From NCBI GenBank assembly GCA_002419295.1, contig DIFW01000007.1, positions 232-9,820 on the forward strand: a stretch of 9,589 nucleotides of DNA. Reading direction: 5' to 3'. This DNA comes from Patescibacteria group bacterium UBA5738. GTDB lineage: Bacteria; Patescibacteriota; Minisyncoccia; Minisyncoccales; UBA5738. The stretch's first letter is position 1. Each line of letters opens with the position of its first letter. Below are positions 1 through 6,430 of the stretch, one piece after another. The translations under genes were made by a program, and so were the position numbers. The notes beneath the pieces were generated by a model that worked only from the letters and a program-made list of their open reading frames with translations, was not told the origin of the DNA and ran no database searches.

Positions 1-375
1 ATTTTTCAATTCAATCCATTCGTCGCTGTAATTGGCGGCGCTTCCCATCCACGCCACCTCATTGATAATCACGCTTTTGGCGGCGGAAGGCGCGGCGCCG
101 GCGGCTGGGCACCATTCCACCGGCAGAGGTTTTTGCGCCTTGGCGGTTTTTGAATTTTGGCCGCCCGCCGATTCGGATTCGGAATTTTCATAGGCGGTAT
201 CGGCAACGCGCGGCTTGATTTCCGTCCACTCCCCCGCGCCGGCCAAACTTTGGCTCAAATTCGCGCCCAAAAACCGCGCGCCGCCCTGCCGCCACAAAAT
301 CGCGCCGCCGATCAAAAACCCCGCCAGCAACACTCCGATCGCCGCCGTTTGTTTTTTATCCAAAATAAAATTCAT
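1..375 (-). CDS. Membrane-anchored lamin-tail-domain (LTD) protein, N-terminal part
   Basis: Reverse-strand frame opening with ATG at 375-373 and still open at base 1, so only the first 125 residues are present. Residues 1-8 are a short charged N-terminus (MNFILDKK), and residues 10-28 form one hydrophobic helix that should anchor the protein with its C-terminus outside. Residues 30-100 are a low-complexity Ser/Ala/Gly/Pro linker. From residue 102 it reads VIINEVAWMGS and then DEWIELKN, the hallmark opening of the lamin tail domain, an Ig-like beta sandwich common in surface proteins of CPR and other bacteria. The start is supported by a perfect TATAAT only six bases upstream and no Shine-Dalgarno, which suggests a leaderless mRNA. 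The LTD call is strong. The molecular function is not known, and any catalytic or repeat domain would lie outside the window. Confidence 0.85.
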   Translation of the reverse strand, partial: MNFILDKKQTAAIGVLLAGFLIGGAILWRQGGARFLGANLSQSLAGAGEWTEIKPRVADTAYENSESESAGGQNSKTAKAQKPLPVEWCPAAGAAPSAAKSVIINEVAWMGSAANYSDEWIELKN

Positions 376-381
376 AATTCA

Positions 382-409
382 ATTATACCGCTCTTTCTTT
401 TTTAAACAA
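382..409 (-). promoter_or_regulatory. Probable promoter of the LTD gene
   Basis: On the minus strand there is a perfect TATAAT (382-387) with a weak TTGTTT (404-409) 16 bases upstream. The -10 ends six bases before the ATG at 375, so transcription would begin at or next to the start codon. The -35 overlaps the T-tract of the preceding terminator, so the upstream gene stops where this one starts. Confidence 0.6.
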
Positions 410-428
410 AAAACGGGCGCAATGCCCG
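408..428 (-). terminator. Rho-independent terminator after the clpB/pseudo-HtrA unit
   Basis: Minus-strand stem CGGGC / GCCCG (424-428 with 414-418) with a five-base loop, followed directly by six T (413-408). It lies 22 bases past the stop of the pseudo-HtrA gene and ends the clpB-containing transcript. Confidence 0.8.
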
Positions 429-449
429 CCGTTTCAAAGCAACCGCGGA

Positions 450-1154
450 TTACAAACCGCTCGCTTCTTTGATTTTCCAAATAGGAATCACCGAAACCTG
501 CCCGGCTTTGTCCACTTGGGCGATACCCAAAATGTTGCCCTCGATATCAAACGCCGGCGCGCCAATGGCTTCGGCGGTTTCGCGGATATTGGTGATAATC
601 TCGTTTTCCGAAATGACGCGCGCGATCCCTTCATTGACAAAAAATTCGCCGCCGGGCAAAATTCCGGCCAAAAATATCCGCTCGCCCAATTTCAAATTTT
701 CCGCCTGATAAAATCCCGCGGTGAATAAACCGGCAGTTTGCAATTTCAAGATTGCCACATTCGATTCCTTGTCCCTTTTCACCACCTCAAAGCCGATTTT
801 CTCTCCGCCGGAAAAAATCTCTGCGGCGCCCGACGGCGGATAAAGGTCGTTTGGCACCGCGGCCAAACCATCGGAAGTGATCGCCACTCCCGACCCGAAA
901 ACAACCTTTCCTTTGGCATCGGTGATTTTGATCGCGATTGCCGCGTCCTTAACCTTGGCAAACGCGTCTTTGAGCGCCTTGTTTTCCTGAATAATCACTT
1001 CCTGCTTTTCCGCGGTTTGCGCGGGGAAAGGGATTGAATCCTGATAAAAAGGCATTAGCCCCGCGCATTGATGGAACGCCGCCATCCCCCCCAAAACTCC
1101 GGCGGCAAGCAAAATCGCGGTAAACGCAACCAATTTGAATAATCTTTTGATCAT
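450..1154 (-). CDS. Membrane-anchored trypsin/HtrA-fold pseudoprotease (triad lost)
   Basis: 234 residues. Residues 6-26 are a hydrophobic anchor or uncleaved signal and about 45-65 a polar linker. Residues 66-230 follow the HtrA chymotrypsin fold: GSGVAITSDG (87-96) matches the strand before the catalytic His, SNVAILKL (131-138) the Asp strand, IGAPAFDIEGNILGI (197-211) the Ser loop, and SVIPIWKIKE the end of the domain. Compared with the intact HtrA in this window, the three catalytic positions read Asp103 (His), Asn132 (Asp) and Ile197 (Ser), so proteolysis is not expected. There is no PDZ domain. It starts 18 bases after the clpB stop with an AAGGA Shine-Dalgarno five bases from the ATG, so it is cotranscribed with clpB. 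The fold assignment is by motif alignment. A scaffold, substrate-binding or regulatory role in the envelope is inference. Confidence 0.75.
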   Translation of the reverse strand: MIKRLFKLVAFTAILLAAGVLGGMAAFHQCAGLMPFYQDSIPFPAQTAEKQEVIIQENKALKDAFAKVKDAAIAIKITDAKGKVVFGSGVAITSDGLAAVPNDLYPPSGAAEIFSGGEKIGFEVVKRDKESNVAILKLQTAGLFTAGFYQAENLKLGERIFLAGILPGGEFFVNEGIARVISENEIITNIRETAEAIGAPAFDIEGNILGIAQVDKAGQVSVIPIWKIKEASGL

Positions 1155-1159
1155 AATTG

Positions 1160-1164
1160 TCCTT
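1160..1164 (-). promoter_or_regulatory. Shine-Dalgarno of the pseudo-HtrA gene
   Basis: AAGGA on the minus strand, five bases before the ATG at 1154. It is the only clear ribosome-binding site in the window and belongs to the one gene that is evidently internal to an operon. It fixes this ATG as the start. Confidence 0.75.
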
Positions 1165-1172
1165 ATCCGTTT

Positions 1173-3884
1173 TTAGACCAACGCTTTGGCGGTTTTACGC
1201 GGTTTTATCGTCCGCAATGAAGGTTGCAATACAATCTCTTCGTTTTCAACATCCACCATCACGGTATCGCCTTCTTTTACTCGTCCGGAAACAATTTGCA
1301 AAGCTAACGCGTCCAACACCGATTTTTGAATCACTCGGCGCAAAGGCCGGGCGCCCAAATTGGAATCAAATCCCCGGCGCGACAACAATTCCTTGGCGGG
1401 ATCGGAAACAATGACGCGAATATTCTTGGCGTTTAACCGCCGGTCAACTTTTTGCAATTCCAAATCAACGATTTTTTTGATTTGTTCCGTTCCCAAATAA
1501 TTGAAAATGACGATTTCATCCACGCGGTTCAAAAATTCCGGACGAAAGGACTCTTTGAGCACCGCCATCACTTTGTCATGAATTTTTTCTTTGCCATTCT
1601 CTTCGTTTTGGCGCGCCGAAAATCCAAGCGCCGTTTCCTTGGCGATAACATCAGACCCAATATTGGAAGTCATAATCAGAATCGCGTTCTTAAAAGACGC
1701 GGTCCTCCCCTTGGCATCGGTCAAACGGCCATCCTCCAAAATTTGCAAAAGAATGTTGAAAACTTCCGGATGGGCTTTTTCAATTTCGTCAAGCAGAATC
1801 ACCGAATATGGCCGGCGGCGAATCTTTTCGGTGAGCTGGCCGCCCTCTTCATAACCCACATAGCCGGGCGGCGAACCCAAAATCCGCGACACAGTATGTT
1901 TTTCCATATATTCGGACATATCCAGCCGCACCAACGCGTTTTCATCATTAAACAAAAACTCGGCCAACGCTTTGGCGGTTTCGGTTTTGCCCACTCCCGT
2001 GGGTCCCAAAAACATAAACGATCCCAGCGGCCGGTTTTCTTCGGCAATTCCCGCACGAGCGCGGCGAATCGCGTTGGCAATCGCAAGAATCGCCGGTTCC
2101 TGCCCCACGACGCGGCGCTTTAAAATATCTTCCAAATTTTGCAGTTTGCGCGCCTCTTCCTCCATTAAGCGCGTCACCGGAACACCGGTCCAGCGCGACA
2201 CCACCTGCGCGACATCTTCTTCGGTCACCTGCTCTTTGAGAATCGGACGGCTTTTTTGAAATCGCGCCAATTTTTTTTCCGCGGCCTTTAATTCTTTGAG
2301 CAATTCCGGAATTTTGCCGTATTTGAGCTCGGCAACGCGCTGTAAATTGGCATTGGCCTCTTCTTTGTCGACCTCAAAACGACTTTTTTCAAGCTCTTTT
2401 TTCAGCGATTTGATTTTGCCGATGGTTTCCTTCTCCGAATGCCATTTGGCTTCCACGGATTTCAATTTTTCGTCAATATCGGCCAATTCGCGGTTAATCG
2501 CTTTCAATCGCCGCAAATTATTTTCATTGGGATCATTTTTAATCGCTTCGTATTCCACCCGCAAATGCTGAAGTTCTTTGCGCATTTTTTCCACTTCCGT
2601 AGGTTCGGATTCAATATCCAAACGCAGAGAACTCATCGCCTCGTCCATCAAATCAACCGCCTTGTCCGGCAAAAACCGGTCGGGAATATAACGCGCGGCC
2701 AGCTCCACGCACGCCGTCAACCCTTTTTCGCTGATCTTGACGCCGTGGTGCAATTCGTATTTTTCTCTCAATCCCAATAAAATCATTTTGGTATCCTCCA
2801 CCGACGGCTCGGCCACGAACACCGGCTGAAACCGCCGCTCCAGCGCCGGATCTTTTTCGATGTATTTTTGAAATTCTTTCAAAGTCGTGGCGCCGATGGC
2901 TTTCAGTTCGCCGCGCGCCAGCGCGGGTTTCAAAAGATTTGACGCGTCAATCGTCCCGTCGGCCGCGCCGGCGCCGACAAGAGTGTGCAATTCGTCAATA
3001 AAAAAGATATATCTCCCCGCCGCGCGCTCCACTTCGCGCAGAAGCGCCTTGATGCGGTCTTCAAATTCCCCGCGATATTTCGTGCCGGCGATCAACGCGC
3101 CCAAATCCAGCGAAATGATCTCCTTGTCGCGCAAACTTTCCGGCGCATTGCCCGAAGCGATGCGCTGAACCAATCCCTCCACAATGGCGGTCTTCCCCAC
3201 GCCCGCCTCGCCGATCAAAACCGGATTATTTTTGGTGCGCCGGCTCAACACTTGCATTAAGCGCCGGATTTCATTTTCGCGGCCGATTACCGGATCCAAC
3301 TTTCCTTGTTTGGCGATCAGGGTGAGATTGCGGGTGTATTTTTCAATCACTTGATATTTTGATTCGGGTTCCGGATCGGTGATCCGCTGTCCCCCGCGGA
3401 TTTTCACCAATTCCTTCAAAATCGTTTCATAATCAAGCGCCCCCATTTCGGGCGCGGCAAACCCGCCGTCGGCAACGATAAATTCCACTTTGTCCAAAAC
3501 TTCGCGGGCTTTGGTGGGAGTGCCGGCCAACGCCAAAAAAAGATGCTCCACCGAGATGAATTCGTCGCCGAATTTTGACGACTCCTCGCGCGCCCTTTCC
3601 AGCACTTTGGCCATATCTTGCGTCAAATAGAACTGGCCGAACGCTTGCGGCGCGGCGATCACCGGCAATTTGGACAATGCCGCCAGCGTCCGTTTGCGCA
3701 AATTTTGGACATCAACGCTCATCCGCTCCAGCAAATTCAAAATCAAGCTCTTATCTTGCGACAACAGCGCCGCCAGCAAATGCAGGGCGTCAATTTGTTG
3801 TTGGCCTTTTTCGCGGCCCAAATCTTGGGCGTAAAGAATCGCCTCTTGGGCCTTGTGGGTAAAATTCGGAGGTTGACTGATCAT
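1173..3884 (-). CDS. clpB: ATP-dependent protein disaggregase ClpB
   Basis: A 903-residue Hsp100 AAA+ chaperone, expected to form a cytoplasmic hexamer that threads aggregated proteins through its pore, usually with DnaK. Domains: two Clp-N repeats (about 5-125); NBD1 with Walker A GEAGVGKT (225-232), pore motif KYRG (269-272) and Walker B FFIDE (294-298); a long coiled-coil middle domain (about 425-545, containing ELKYGKIPEL); NBD2 with GPTGVGKT (627-634), pore loop GYVGYEEGG (674-682), Walker B LLDE (697-700), LNR arginine finger (Arg787) and sensor-2 GARPLRR (844-850). The long middle domain and SRWTGVPVTRL separate ClpB from ClpC/ClpA. Slightly longer than the usual ~860 residues because of linker and tail. 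The ATG at 3884 is chosen because residues before it would be translated AT-rich repeat from a TTG. No CIRCE- or CtsR-type operator is seen. All ATPase motifs are intact. Confidence 0.95.
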   Translation of the reverse strand: MISQPPNFTHKAQEAILYAQDLGREKGQQQIDALHLLAALLSQDKSLILNLLERMSVDVQNLRKRTLAALSKLPVIAAPQAFGQFYLTQDMAKVLERAREESSKFGDEFISVEHLFLALAGTPTKAREVLDKVEFIVADGGFAAPEMGALDYETILKELVKIRGGQRITDPEPESKYQVIEKYTRNLTLIAKQGKLDPVIGRENEIRRLMQVLSRRTKNNPVLIGEAGVGKTAIVEGLVQRIASGNAPESLRDKEIISLDLGALIAGTKYRGEFEDRIKALLREVERAAGRYIFFIDELHTLVGAGAADGTIDASNLLKPALARGELKAIGATTLKEFQKYIEKDPALERRFQPVFVAEPSVEDTKMILLGLREKYELHHGVKISEKGLTACVELAARYIPDRFLPDKAVDLMDEAMSSLRLDIESEPTEVEKMRKELQHLRVEYEAIKNDPNENNLRRLKAINRELADIDEKLKSVEAKWHSEKETIGKIKSLKKELEKSRFEVDKEEANANLQRVAELKYGKIPELLKELKAAEKKLARFQKSRPILKEQVTEEDVAQVVSRWTGVPVTRLMEEEARKLQNLEDILKRRVVGQEPAILAIANAIRRARAGIAEENRPLGSFMFLGPTGVGKTETAKALAEFLFNDENALVRLDMSEYMEKHTVSRILGSPPGYVGYEEGGQLTEKIRRRPYSVILLDEIEKAHPEVFNILLQILEDGRLTDAKGRTASFKNAILIMTSNIGSDVIAKETALGFSARQNEENGKEKIHDKVMAVLKESFRPEFLNRVDEIVIFNYLGTEQIKKIVDLELQKVDRRLNAKNIRVIVSDPAKELLSRRGFDSNLGARPLRRVIQKSVLDALALQIVSGRVKEGDTVMVDVENEEIVLQPSLRTIKPRKTAKALV

Positions 3885-3887
3885 AAT

Positions 3888-3919
3888 AAATTTAAAATGA
3901 AAAATCAAAATGAAAAATT
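3888..3919 (-). repeat. AT-rich intergenic module, degenerate copy upstream of clpB
   Basis: On the minus strand it contains CATTTTGATTTTT followed by CATTTT and AAATTT, matching the modules at 5262-5312 and 7343-7378 apart from small indels. It ends three bases before the clpB ATG. The -35-like hexamer seen in the other two copies is not preserved, so promoter activity here is doubtful. Confidence 0.55.
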
Positions 3920-3924
3920 TTGGA

Positions 3925-3952
3925 GTTGAAATTTTTTGCAAAAAATTTCAAC
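3925..3952. repeat. Perfect 28-bp palindrome between htrA and clpB
   Basis: Two 13-base arms (GTTGAAATTTTTT and its complement) around a central GC give an uninterrupted self-complementary 28-mer, 40 bases upstream of the clpB start and 33 bases past the htrA stop. As RNA it could form a 12-bp stem with a four-base loop. No T-tract follows immediately, so it is not a canonical terminator. It could be an operator for clpB, an mRNA processing or stability hairpin, or a weak terminator of htrA. It is neither CIRCE nor a CtsR site. Confidence 0.7.
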
Positions 3953-3985
3953 GATATGCAAATTGATCATTGGTTTTTAATTTTG

Positions 3986-5254
3986 TTATCGTTCGCCCAG
4001 CGTTACTTCCAGCTCAATCTCGCCGCCGGCTCTTAATACTTTTAATTTAACCTTATCACCCGGATTGTATTTTGCAAGCACGCGCGCCAAAGAATCGGTT
4101 TGAGCAAGTTTTTGCCCGTCGACTTCCAAAATAATATCTTTGTCTTTCAGCCCCGCGGCTTGTGCGGGCGATCCGGATACCACCGAAGCGATTTTAGCGT
4201 CATCGGTATTGATCCACGCGCCGTAATCAACCGGCAGATCATTGGCTTTTTTGACCCCTTCATTGATCATTGAATAATAAACTCCCAAATACGGATAGGT
4301 AATTTTTCCCGATGCCTTGGCCTGATCCAGCCCGCGCTTGGCCAAATTGATCGGAATCACAAACCCCACATTTTGAGCGCCGCTGGCAATCGCGGTATTG
4401 ATGCCGATCACTTCGCCTTTCAAATTCAACAGCGGCCCGCCGGAATTGCCTTCGTTAATCGCCGCGTCGGTTTGAATCAGATCGTCTAAAACTTCGCCGG
4501 AGCCGGAGTCATAGGCAACAATAGATCTTTGCATTCCCGAAATTACGCCCACCGAAACCGTGTTGTCGAATTCTCCCAAAGCGTTGCCGATGGCAATCAC
4601 CGATTGGCCGATTTGCAAATTATCCGAATCGCCCAATTTAACAAAGGGAAACTCGCGCCCGGCGCCGTCGGAAATTTCCATCACGGCGATATCATGGCTG
4701 GGATCCGGCGCCAGCACTTTGGCCGAAAATTGCGCGCCGTCGGACATCACCACGGTATATTGCGCGAATGCATCGCTCACGACATGCTTGTTGGTCAAAA
4801 TCGTGCCGGAAGCGTCAACGATAAATCCCGTACCCGCCCCAATTTGTTGCTCTTGAGTGCCTTTTTGGCGCAACTGGGGAATTTCAAAATTCCAAAATCC
4901 GAAAGGATCAAACTCCCGCGAATAATACCGCTCGTAAACGGGCATATCTTTGGTGATAATAATCGACACCACCGCCGGCGAATAATTTTTCACGGCGCCG
5001 ATCACCGCTTCTTCCTGCGATGTTTGCGCCACATATTCAATTTTTTGCACGGTTTCGCTTTGCGTTTCGCCGGTCGGCGTTATGGAAAAGTTGAAATTTT
5101 TCGCGATAAACTCCTGCCCGAAAAACAGCGCGCCCAGCGCGAAACCGGCGCCCAGCGCGAAGACCGCGGGCCAAATATTGTTGGATTTTTTACCGCCCAA
5201 CGCCGGCAAATTTATTTTTTGCTTCTCGCTTGAATCAAGATCATACATCGACAT
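3986..5254 (-). CDS. Membrane-anchored HtrA/Deg serine protease with one PDZ domain
   Basis: 422-residue S1C (DegP/DegQ/DegS-like) protease and chaperone for extracytoplasmic proteins. Residues 1-27 are a polar cytoplasmic tail and 28-47 a transmembrane anchor. The protease domain spans about 80-305 with a complete triad: His157 in TNKHVVS, Asp188 in SHDIAV and Ser271 in EGNSGGPL. A long insertion at about 104-137, rich in Tyr, Phe and Gln, resembles the LA regulatory loop. One PDZ domain covers about 318-420, with YLGV (322-325) at the peptide-binding loop. Length is normal for a single-PDZ anchored HtrA. The ATG at 5254 has no Shine-Dalgarno; ATG 5248 is a possible alternative. A promoter-bearing AT-rich module fills the gap upstream. 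The downstream neighbours clpB and the HtrA pseudoprotease suggest a shared protein-quality-control role. The family call is very secure; the choice among degP/degQ/degS is not. Confidence 0.95.
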   Translation of the reverse strand: MSMYDLDSSEKQKINLPALGGKKSNNIWPAVFALGAGFALGALFFGQEFIAKNFNFSITPTGETQSETVQKIEYVAQTSQEEAVIGAVKNYSPAVVSIIITKDMPVYERYYSREFDPFGFWNFEIPQLRQKGTQEQQIGAGTGFIVDASGTILTNKHVVSDAFAQYTVVMSDGAQFSAKVLAPDPSHDIAVMEISDGAGREFPFVKLGDSDNLQIGQSVIAIGNALGEFDNTVSVGVISGMQRSIVAYDSGSGEVLDDLIQTDAAINEGNSGGPLLNLKGEVIGINTAIASGAQNVGFVIPINLAKRGLDQAKASGKITYPYLGVYYSMINEGVKKANDLPVDYGAWINTDDAKIASVVSGSPAQAAGLKDKDIILEVDGQKLAQTDSLARVLAKYNPGDKVKLKVLRAGGEIELEVTLGER

Positions 5255-5261
5255 ATTGTTA

Positions 5262-5312
5262 AATTAAAAATATAAAAATCAAAATGCAAAATTACAATGC
5301 AAAATGCAGAAT
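5262..5312 (-). repeat. AT-rich promoter module upstream of htrA
   Basis: Fills nearly the whole 58-base gap between the hydrolase stop and the htrA start. On the minus strand it reads as tandem TTTTGCATTTTG-like units followed by ATTTTTATATTTTTAATTT. It shares nearly the same core with the module upstream of the EamA gene (7343-7378). Confidence 0.65.
5269..5297 (-). promoter_or_regulatory. Probable htrA promoter inside the AT-rich module
   Basis: Minus-strand TTGTAA (5292-5297) and TATATT (5269-5274) separated by exactly 17 bases. The same arrangement (TTGTCA, 17, TACATT) occurs at the homologous positions of the EamA module. It lies 14 bases before the htrA ATG. Confidence 0.45.
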
Positions 5313-6299
5313 TTAAAAAAGAGCTTTGGCTTCTTCCCAAAATTCCGGCCGGCGGTGATTTTCTTTCATCCAATACCACCATTCGCTTCCCCACAAATAA
5401 AATTCGTCCAGCCCCGTGCTTTTGGCAAACGCGATATTTTTTTTGAATTGCTCAATGTCCATCGTCTTGCCGTCGCCTTCGCCGCCGTCGTATTTTTGAT
5501 GCGCGGTCCACGGTTCGGCCTGCAATTCAACGCAAACCACCCGCTTGCCGAAAATTTTGTTCACAATTCCCGCTTTGGCGGAATAAAACGCCGGAGGCAG
5601 GAAATAATCAACATAGACATTCATCTCGGAAAAATAAACCCGGCGGTACATCGTAATGCCCGCGACATCTCCGGCGCGCGCAACTTCAAACCACCACGAT
5701 CCTTCTCCGCTATCCGATATTACAACGGGTCTTTTGCCCGTGTCAAGCTCCTTGACCAAAGCAACTTCTTTTTTCAAAAATTCTTTATCGCGCCACGGAC
5801 ATTCGCCGAAAGGAAACAGCGGTTCGTTTTCCACTTGCCACGATTCAACCGCCGCGTTCTCTCGATAGCGCGAAACAATCGCTTCCAACATCGCCAAAAT
5901 CGCGGCTTGCTGTTTTTTCTTGTCCATGCTTTCGGCCCATTCGGGAATATGGCATTCCGGCCAGCGCGGCGTTTTCATCCCGATTGCCAGCATTACTTTC
6001 GCGTCCTTTTCGCCGGCGCGCGCCAACTGCCAGTCCAATTCGGAAAAATCATAACTCCCGGGCGCCTGTTCCAACAAATCCCAATGAACAGCGATTTTTA
6101 TTTTCCTGACTTGCAGATCGTCCAACAACGCCGAATAAAGACGCCTTCCGTCAAGCCCCATTTGCTCGGCTTGTTTTCGCGAGAATACCGCTCCCCACGC
6201 AATCCTTTCCGCCTCCGCCGGGCGCCAGGAATAAAAAAATCCCGTCCCCGCCGCCAGCATTAATACTGCTACTCCCCAAATTATAATTTTCTTTCGCAT
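5313..6299 (-). CDS. Membrane-anchored TIM-barrel glycoside hydrolase-like protein (clan A type)
   Basis: 328 residues. Residues 4-22 form a hydrophobic signal or anchor and 30-328 an extracytoplasmic barrel. Motifs follow the order of retaining clan-A glycosidases such as GH5/GH39. After GVY-like strand-1 residues (WGAVFS, 35-40) come IKIAVHWDLLEQAPGSYDFS (67-86), the usual 'path to the substrate' segment, and VMLAIGMKTPRWPE (102-115). WQVENEP (154-160) supplies a candidate acid/base Glu159 after Asn158, and VVCVELQAEPW (254-264) a candidate nucleophile Glu258. The Trp-rich LWGSEWWYWM (302-311) suits a sugar-binding strand 8. The substrate cannot be told. Expression is supported by an extended -10 promoter 17 bases upstream. 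Its neighbours are an EamA transporter upstream and htrA downstream. The fold call is from motifs only; the exact CAZy family, or whether it belongs to a catalogued one, is open. Confidence 0.75.
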   Translation of the reverse strand: MRKKIIIWGVAVLMLAAGTGFFYSWRPAEAERIAWGAVFSRKQAEQMGLDGRRLYSALLDDLQVRKIKIAVHWDLLEQAPGSYDFSELDWQLARAGEKDAKVMLAIGMKTPRWPECHIPEWAESMDKKKQQAAILAMLEAIVSRYRENAAVESWQVENEPLFPFGECPWRDKEFLKKEVALVKELDTGKRPVVISDSGEGSWWFEVARAGDVAGITMYRRVYFSEMNVYVDYFLPPAFYSAKAGIVNKIFGKRVVCVELQAEPWTAHQKYDGGEGDGKTMDIEQFKKNIAFAKSTGLDEFYLWGSEWWYWMKENHRRPEFWEEAKALF

Positions 6300-6316
6300 A
6301 TGGCTTGTTATATTGC

Positions 6317-6325
6317 ATTATACCA
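6317..6325 (-). promoter_or_regulatory. Extended -10 promoter of the hydrolase gene
   Basis: Minus-strand TGGTATAAT: a perfect TATAAT (6317-6322) preceded by TGG. No good -35 is found at 16-18 bases, which an extended -10 can tolerate. The start codon is 17 bases downstream of the -10, giving a leader of about 10 bases without a Shine-Dalgarno. The rest of the 131-base gap (6300-6430) shows no gene or convincing terminator. Confidence 0.6.
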
Positions 6326-6430
6326 AATTTCCTCATCTTTAAAATCAGCCTTATTTTAACAAGCGGCGGTTCTGCCACTAAAATATATGACAATAAAAAA
6401 GGCGGCGGCGCGATTTTTAGTTTCTCCGTT

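Noticed and set aside
1452..2123. Plus-strand 223-codon open frame inside clpB
   Set aside because: It is antisense to highly conserved ClpB NBD2 sequence and its translation resembles no protein. It is a by-product of the GC-rich third positions of clpB.
3885..3941. Upstream TTG start at 3941 giving a 922-residue ClpB
   Set aside because: The extra 19 residues are a translation of the AT-rich intergenic module and half of the palindrome. The Clp N-domain begins only after the ATG at 3884.
3885..3985. CIRCE or CtsR heat-shock operator before clpB
   Set aside because: I looked for TTAGCACTC-type arms and GGTCAAA-type repeats and neither is present. The palindrome there has a different sequence.
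4529..5233. Plus-strand 234-codon frame opposite htrA
   Set aside because: It overlaps the complete, motif-rich HtrA gene and has the composition of an antisense shadow.
5304..6263. Plus-strand 319-codon open frame opposite the hydrolase gene
   Set aside because: It almost exactly mirrors the hydrolase gene, is rich in Arg/His/Phe as antisense frames are, and has no promoter or ribosome site. The minus-strand frame has clear catalytic motifs.
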